64,000 nt of DNA. Origin: Megamerina dolium (taxonomy: Eukaryota > Arthropoda > Insecta > Diptera > Megamerinidae). The DNA lies in contig OY978526.1 in the NCBI GenBank assembly GCA_963854835.1, positions 42,447,140-42,511,139 of the forward strand, in the 5' to 3' direction. Positions 60,940 through 64,000 of the stretch are shown here, one piece after another (the first letter of the stretch is position 1; every line of letters starts with the position of its first letter). The notes beneath the pieces were generated by a model. It made no database searches, was not told the origin of the DNA, and was given only the letters and a program-made list of their open reading frames with translations. Position numbers and translations under genes: made by a program.

Positions 60940-63454
60940 ATAACAGGCATTTCGTTTTCGATGAATCGACCCAGTTATGGGCAATTGTATTGGTATTCTT
61001 CGAACTGAAAGTATATAAAGTATATTGTACAGTACTCTGAAGAGGTGGAGTACTAACCTCTCATAGTATTGCCGAATAAACTTGAGGCTTTTGGTTTTAT
61101 TGGACCAGTCGATGAACATGAGAACTTAACATCTTGGTTGCTGTCGTTGTATCTGTAAATATATGTAGGTACCATGTTAAAATATACTCGTTAACATAAA
61201 AAGAATATTTTAATTTTAGTGAATTGATGAAAGTTGTGCAATTCATGTACGTACACCATACCATTCAAATGCCTAGTTTTCATTTGTCTCTATTTCATAA
61301 ATAGAAATATTTTCACATTTTTCTTCTTGTTTTGAGTTGGATTATTGCAATTTTAACTCTGTCCAATTAACACATTCTCAAAGCTGCTTTCTAACGTCAA
61401 CATGATTATATTTTAACGCGTGATCATTATTGAAAAAAAGTGTTAAAAAAAGGCAACTTTTTTATACTCTACATTCTACACTCAAAGATACGTATATGCG
61501 CGTACTTGCATATGCAAAAGTACTTATATCTCTGCATATATTATTAAATCAGAATCGCGATCTGAGTCAATTTAGTCATGTCTGTCTACCCGTCCGTCAA
61601 ATTATCAAATTGGTACATACCAACCATTTTCACCAACGAAGGGATGAGGTCATGAATGGGCGAAATCGAACGAAAACTACGCCTACCTCCCACACAAAAG
61701 TTTGTTGTTGAATGTGTGTTTTGTACCACATAATTGTTATATATAATTAGACCTTTCCGACTGCGTACGCACAATGCGCAGGTAAGTTCAAAATTTAATG
61801 ATTTTAAAAATTACTACCATAGCACGATAAGGCCTGAACAACATAATTGGGCGTTTCTGTTTTCCTTAGTAAAAAACTAAATTAAATTATTATTTAAGAC
61901 GTAAAATTCATTGTCAAATAAGTGTTATTATAATTAAAACACAACAAGTTATCTCCAATTTTAAGCGGTAGAATTGTGCGTTTGTCAAACAAAACATTAA
62001 TTTGTTTTTATTATCGCAATTAGAGCAATTAGCTCAAGATGATGTATTTGGCATCGGAATTGGGGATTTTAGTAGAGAATATGAGCGATGTGGATGTGAT
62101 TTGAGAACTGCCCCGTGCGGAAGATGAAAAAGAAATGGAAGTGAAAGTTCTCATAGTCGTGATATTTAGAGGAAGAACCAAGCACGATCCGTTAACCAAG
62201 ATTTTGTATGTAGTGGGAAGAAAAACAAGAGTTTCCATTGTAGCTGATAACATTAGCAGTGATTGTTCGTTTCTGATGCGTATGTGTCTTCATGTGGTGG
62301 CCACCACTGAGGTACCAGAACCGGTAAAACAAACTATCGTTTTTGGATAATAAATCTTTAATTTAAGTTATTCGAGTGATATGTTGAAGCATTTTCAAAA
62401 ATTTTTGTCGCCACTATTCCATAAACGAGTAAATTATTCCATTTACTGGTCGTTATTCTGTTAGACAAAGTCTCCCTAATTATCCACGGAGAGTGAGATT
62501 GATGAACCACGGTTTTGAGATCAGACCAGCCTTTGTTTTGTGTTATGTTGAGATACTATTTTGCAAAAATACCGCTCCCTCAGGTCGTGGAAGGATTCAA
62601 AAGCAATAATTCTGGCATCACATCTTATGGATGTGGTCCGGTTTGCTACGAGAATGATTGTAAGTAATACTTATTATAATTATAATTAATTATTGGAAAT
62701 TAGGACAGTTAATGAAAAACGAATAAAACCACCAGAGAATAAAAGCGAATACACAATGATCAAAATGAAACAATAGGAAAGAAAGACAACGATGGCCATA
62801 TATCGCTTTATCTTTGAGTCATTTTGGAATAATATTTGCTTGAAATTGGGAGAAAGCTGTGAACCACACATTTCCCAAGCATTTCTATTGTGCCCACACC
62901 ATATCTTTATCAAAGCTATCAAACATGAGTACTTAATCAAGTTGTTTCCCAAATGGGAAAACTTTGGCTCAAAAAAGGAAACAACTTCGTCAAATACTTC
63001 TATTATACAATATTATATTATGACATTATATTATTGTATTACTAACAGCTTCACATATAACCCACGCATTCCAAACTGAATGGCGAATATTTTATAACAA
63101 ATATTAAATATCAACGATTTGTCATAGCACGGCATGATGTTAGAATTAGTAATATTTTGTACCATTTAGAAAATACTGAAGTGTGTTACAAATGCATAAA
63201 CAAATTATTATTTGTGTATTCCACATATTAGCAATTAATCGGTCACCTAGTAAAGTACCAGTATTTTTTGCTTATTCACACCTAAAACCATCTTTTTGAA
63301 TTTAAAGCTATTCTTAATCCTCATAACATGTATTTTATGAAATTATTAGCATATCATAAGTACGAGTATGTACATCAAATTATATTGTATATATGTAAAT
63401 ATATATACATACATATTTGATTGCGAGCACTATGTGATATTATTGTGTATGTAC
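60940..63454. other. Mgat2 5' region and unassigned DNA
   Basis: Includes the probable Mgat2 5' UTR exons (to about 61120) and promoter. 61490-61700 resembles the repeat at 11063 (GTCTACCCGTCCGTC, ACTACGCCTACCTCCCA). A minus-strand frame at 62952-62686 has one hydrophobic stretch (MAIVVFLSYCFILIIVYSLL) but no recognised family. Nothing else is supported. Confidence 0.4.
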
Positions 63455-63560
63455 ATTAAGGTGGATCGTCTCCATACAAAAAAATTGTTTTTCAAAATTT
63501 CACCCTAGCTTTTGTGATGGAAAAATGTTTGATTATTAGGATAGATTTGGGGGGCTGTAT
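63455..63560. repeat. fragment of the foldback family at 28570
   Basis: ATTAAGGTGGATCGTCTCCATACAAAAAAATTG and the following TTTCACCC match one arm of the foldback element. It is cut by the Tc1 element beginning at 63562. Confidence 0.7.
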
Positions 63561-63561
63561 A

Positions 63562-64000
63562 CAGTTACGGACAATAAAATAGAATCATCCACAGTACTAA
63601 TTTTCCGTTCTTAAAAAAAATATGAATTTGATTTAAATTCAACTAAAATTTATTTTTATTTTATACTTCACGTCAGGTGTTATTGGTAACAGTAATAATT
63701 TTGAAAAAAAATAATTCGTACATATTGCAAAAACAAAGGTAAATTATAATATTCAAAAATTCAGAGGACAAAAAAATAGAATCATCTTATATTACATTAA
63801 AAATAATACATATTTTAAGAGAACTAATACAAAATATTGTTAGTACTTGGTAGCGTACCCTTTATTGTCTAATACAGCTGCACATCTTCTAGGCATAGAC
63901 TGAATTATGCTACGGCAAGTGCTCTGTGGAATAGAATACCAGACCTCTTGAACCTTCTCCCAGAGTTCCGCCTTATTTTTTGGTTTAACAGGTCCAATCT
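63562..64000 (-). mobile_element. Tc1-type transposon, family 3 (runs off the window)
   Basis: The left end CAGTTACGGACAATAAAATAGAATCATCC follows TA (63560-63561). The motif GGACAAAAAAATAGAATCATC recurs at 63764, again an IR/DR layout. The minus-strand frame from 64000 to the stop at 63840 encodes a Tc1 transposase C-terminus: KNKAELWEKVQEVWYSIP, SMPRRCAAVLDNKGYATKY. No break is seen in the part visible. The catalytic domain is beyond the edge. Confidence 0.88.

Noticed and set aside
1..64000. CRISPR arrays, operons, bacterial-type mobile islands or a novel defence system
   Set aside because: No regularly spaced repeats and no prokaryote-like gene packing; the intron-rich genes and transposons show eukaryotic DNA.

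Overview
The window looks like a nuclear segment of a higher fly, most likely a tephritid fruit fly. This is inferred from AT-rich DNA, short phase-conserved introns with fly-type splice sites, Drosophila-like proteins and dense DNA transposons; the species cannot be fixed from the sequence alone. Six host genes were rebuilt by joining exons at GT/AG sites with matching phases: Tace (an ADAM17-type sheddase, 2328-6043, +), Nph (nucleophosmin, 6458-7083, -), Nlp (nucleoplasmin-like, 18425-31665, +), a CG7912-like SLC26 anion transporter (18995-22478, -, nested inside Nlp intron 2), a CG7920-like mitochondrial 4-hydroxybutyrate/acetyl CoA-transferase (38314-43182, -) and Mgat2 (GlcNAc-transferase II, 54200-60939, -). 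From memory, their Drosophila counterparts carry neighbouring CG numbers (CG7908, 7911, 7912, 7917, 7920, 7921), which suggests a conserved gene block.

Layout. 1-2300: a 5'-truncated LINE beside the Tace promoter. 2.3-7.1 kb: Tace and Nph, tail to tail. 7.5-13.5 kb: an old, eroded duplicate of the Nlp/SLC26 locus split by a truncated Tc1/mariner element, a mariner carrying a Harbinger-like MITE, and a long repeat. 13.5-18 kb: transposon debris, including a rearranged Ty3/gypsy fragment and a perfect 232-bp tandem duplication. 18.4-31.7 kb: intact Nlp with SLC26 nested in a 12.6-kb intron that also holds a Tc1 element (itself hit by a LINE), a long-arm foldback element and a complete tRNA-derived SINE. 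31.7-38.3 kb: a mariner and a decayed LINE. 38.3-43.2 kb: the CoA-transferase gene with a Tc1 element in intron 1. 43.2-48 kb: a second type of LINE interrupted by a third copy of the first LINE, between inverted repeats. 48-54 kb: AT-rich DNA with one plausible orphan terminal exon. 54.2-61 kb: Mgat2. The end of the window runs into a third Tc1 element.

The host genes do not form a pathway: they are a shedding protease, two histone chaperones, a sulfate/anion transporter, a mitochondrial CoA-transferase and a Golgi glycosyltransferase. The most interesting leads are the duplicate Nlp exons 1-2, whose coding sequence is far better conserved than their introns; a 369-bp in-frame, splice-ready serine-rich cassette exon in Mgat2; a tRNA-derived SINE with a TTAGG-unit tail; and LINE copies whose separate internal deletions begin in the same short stretch. 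No prokaryote-like system, CRISPR array or genuine RNA gene was seen.
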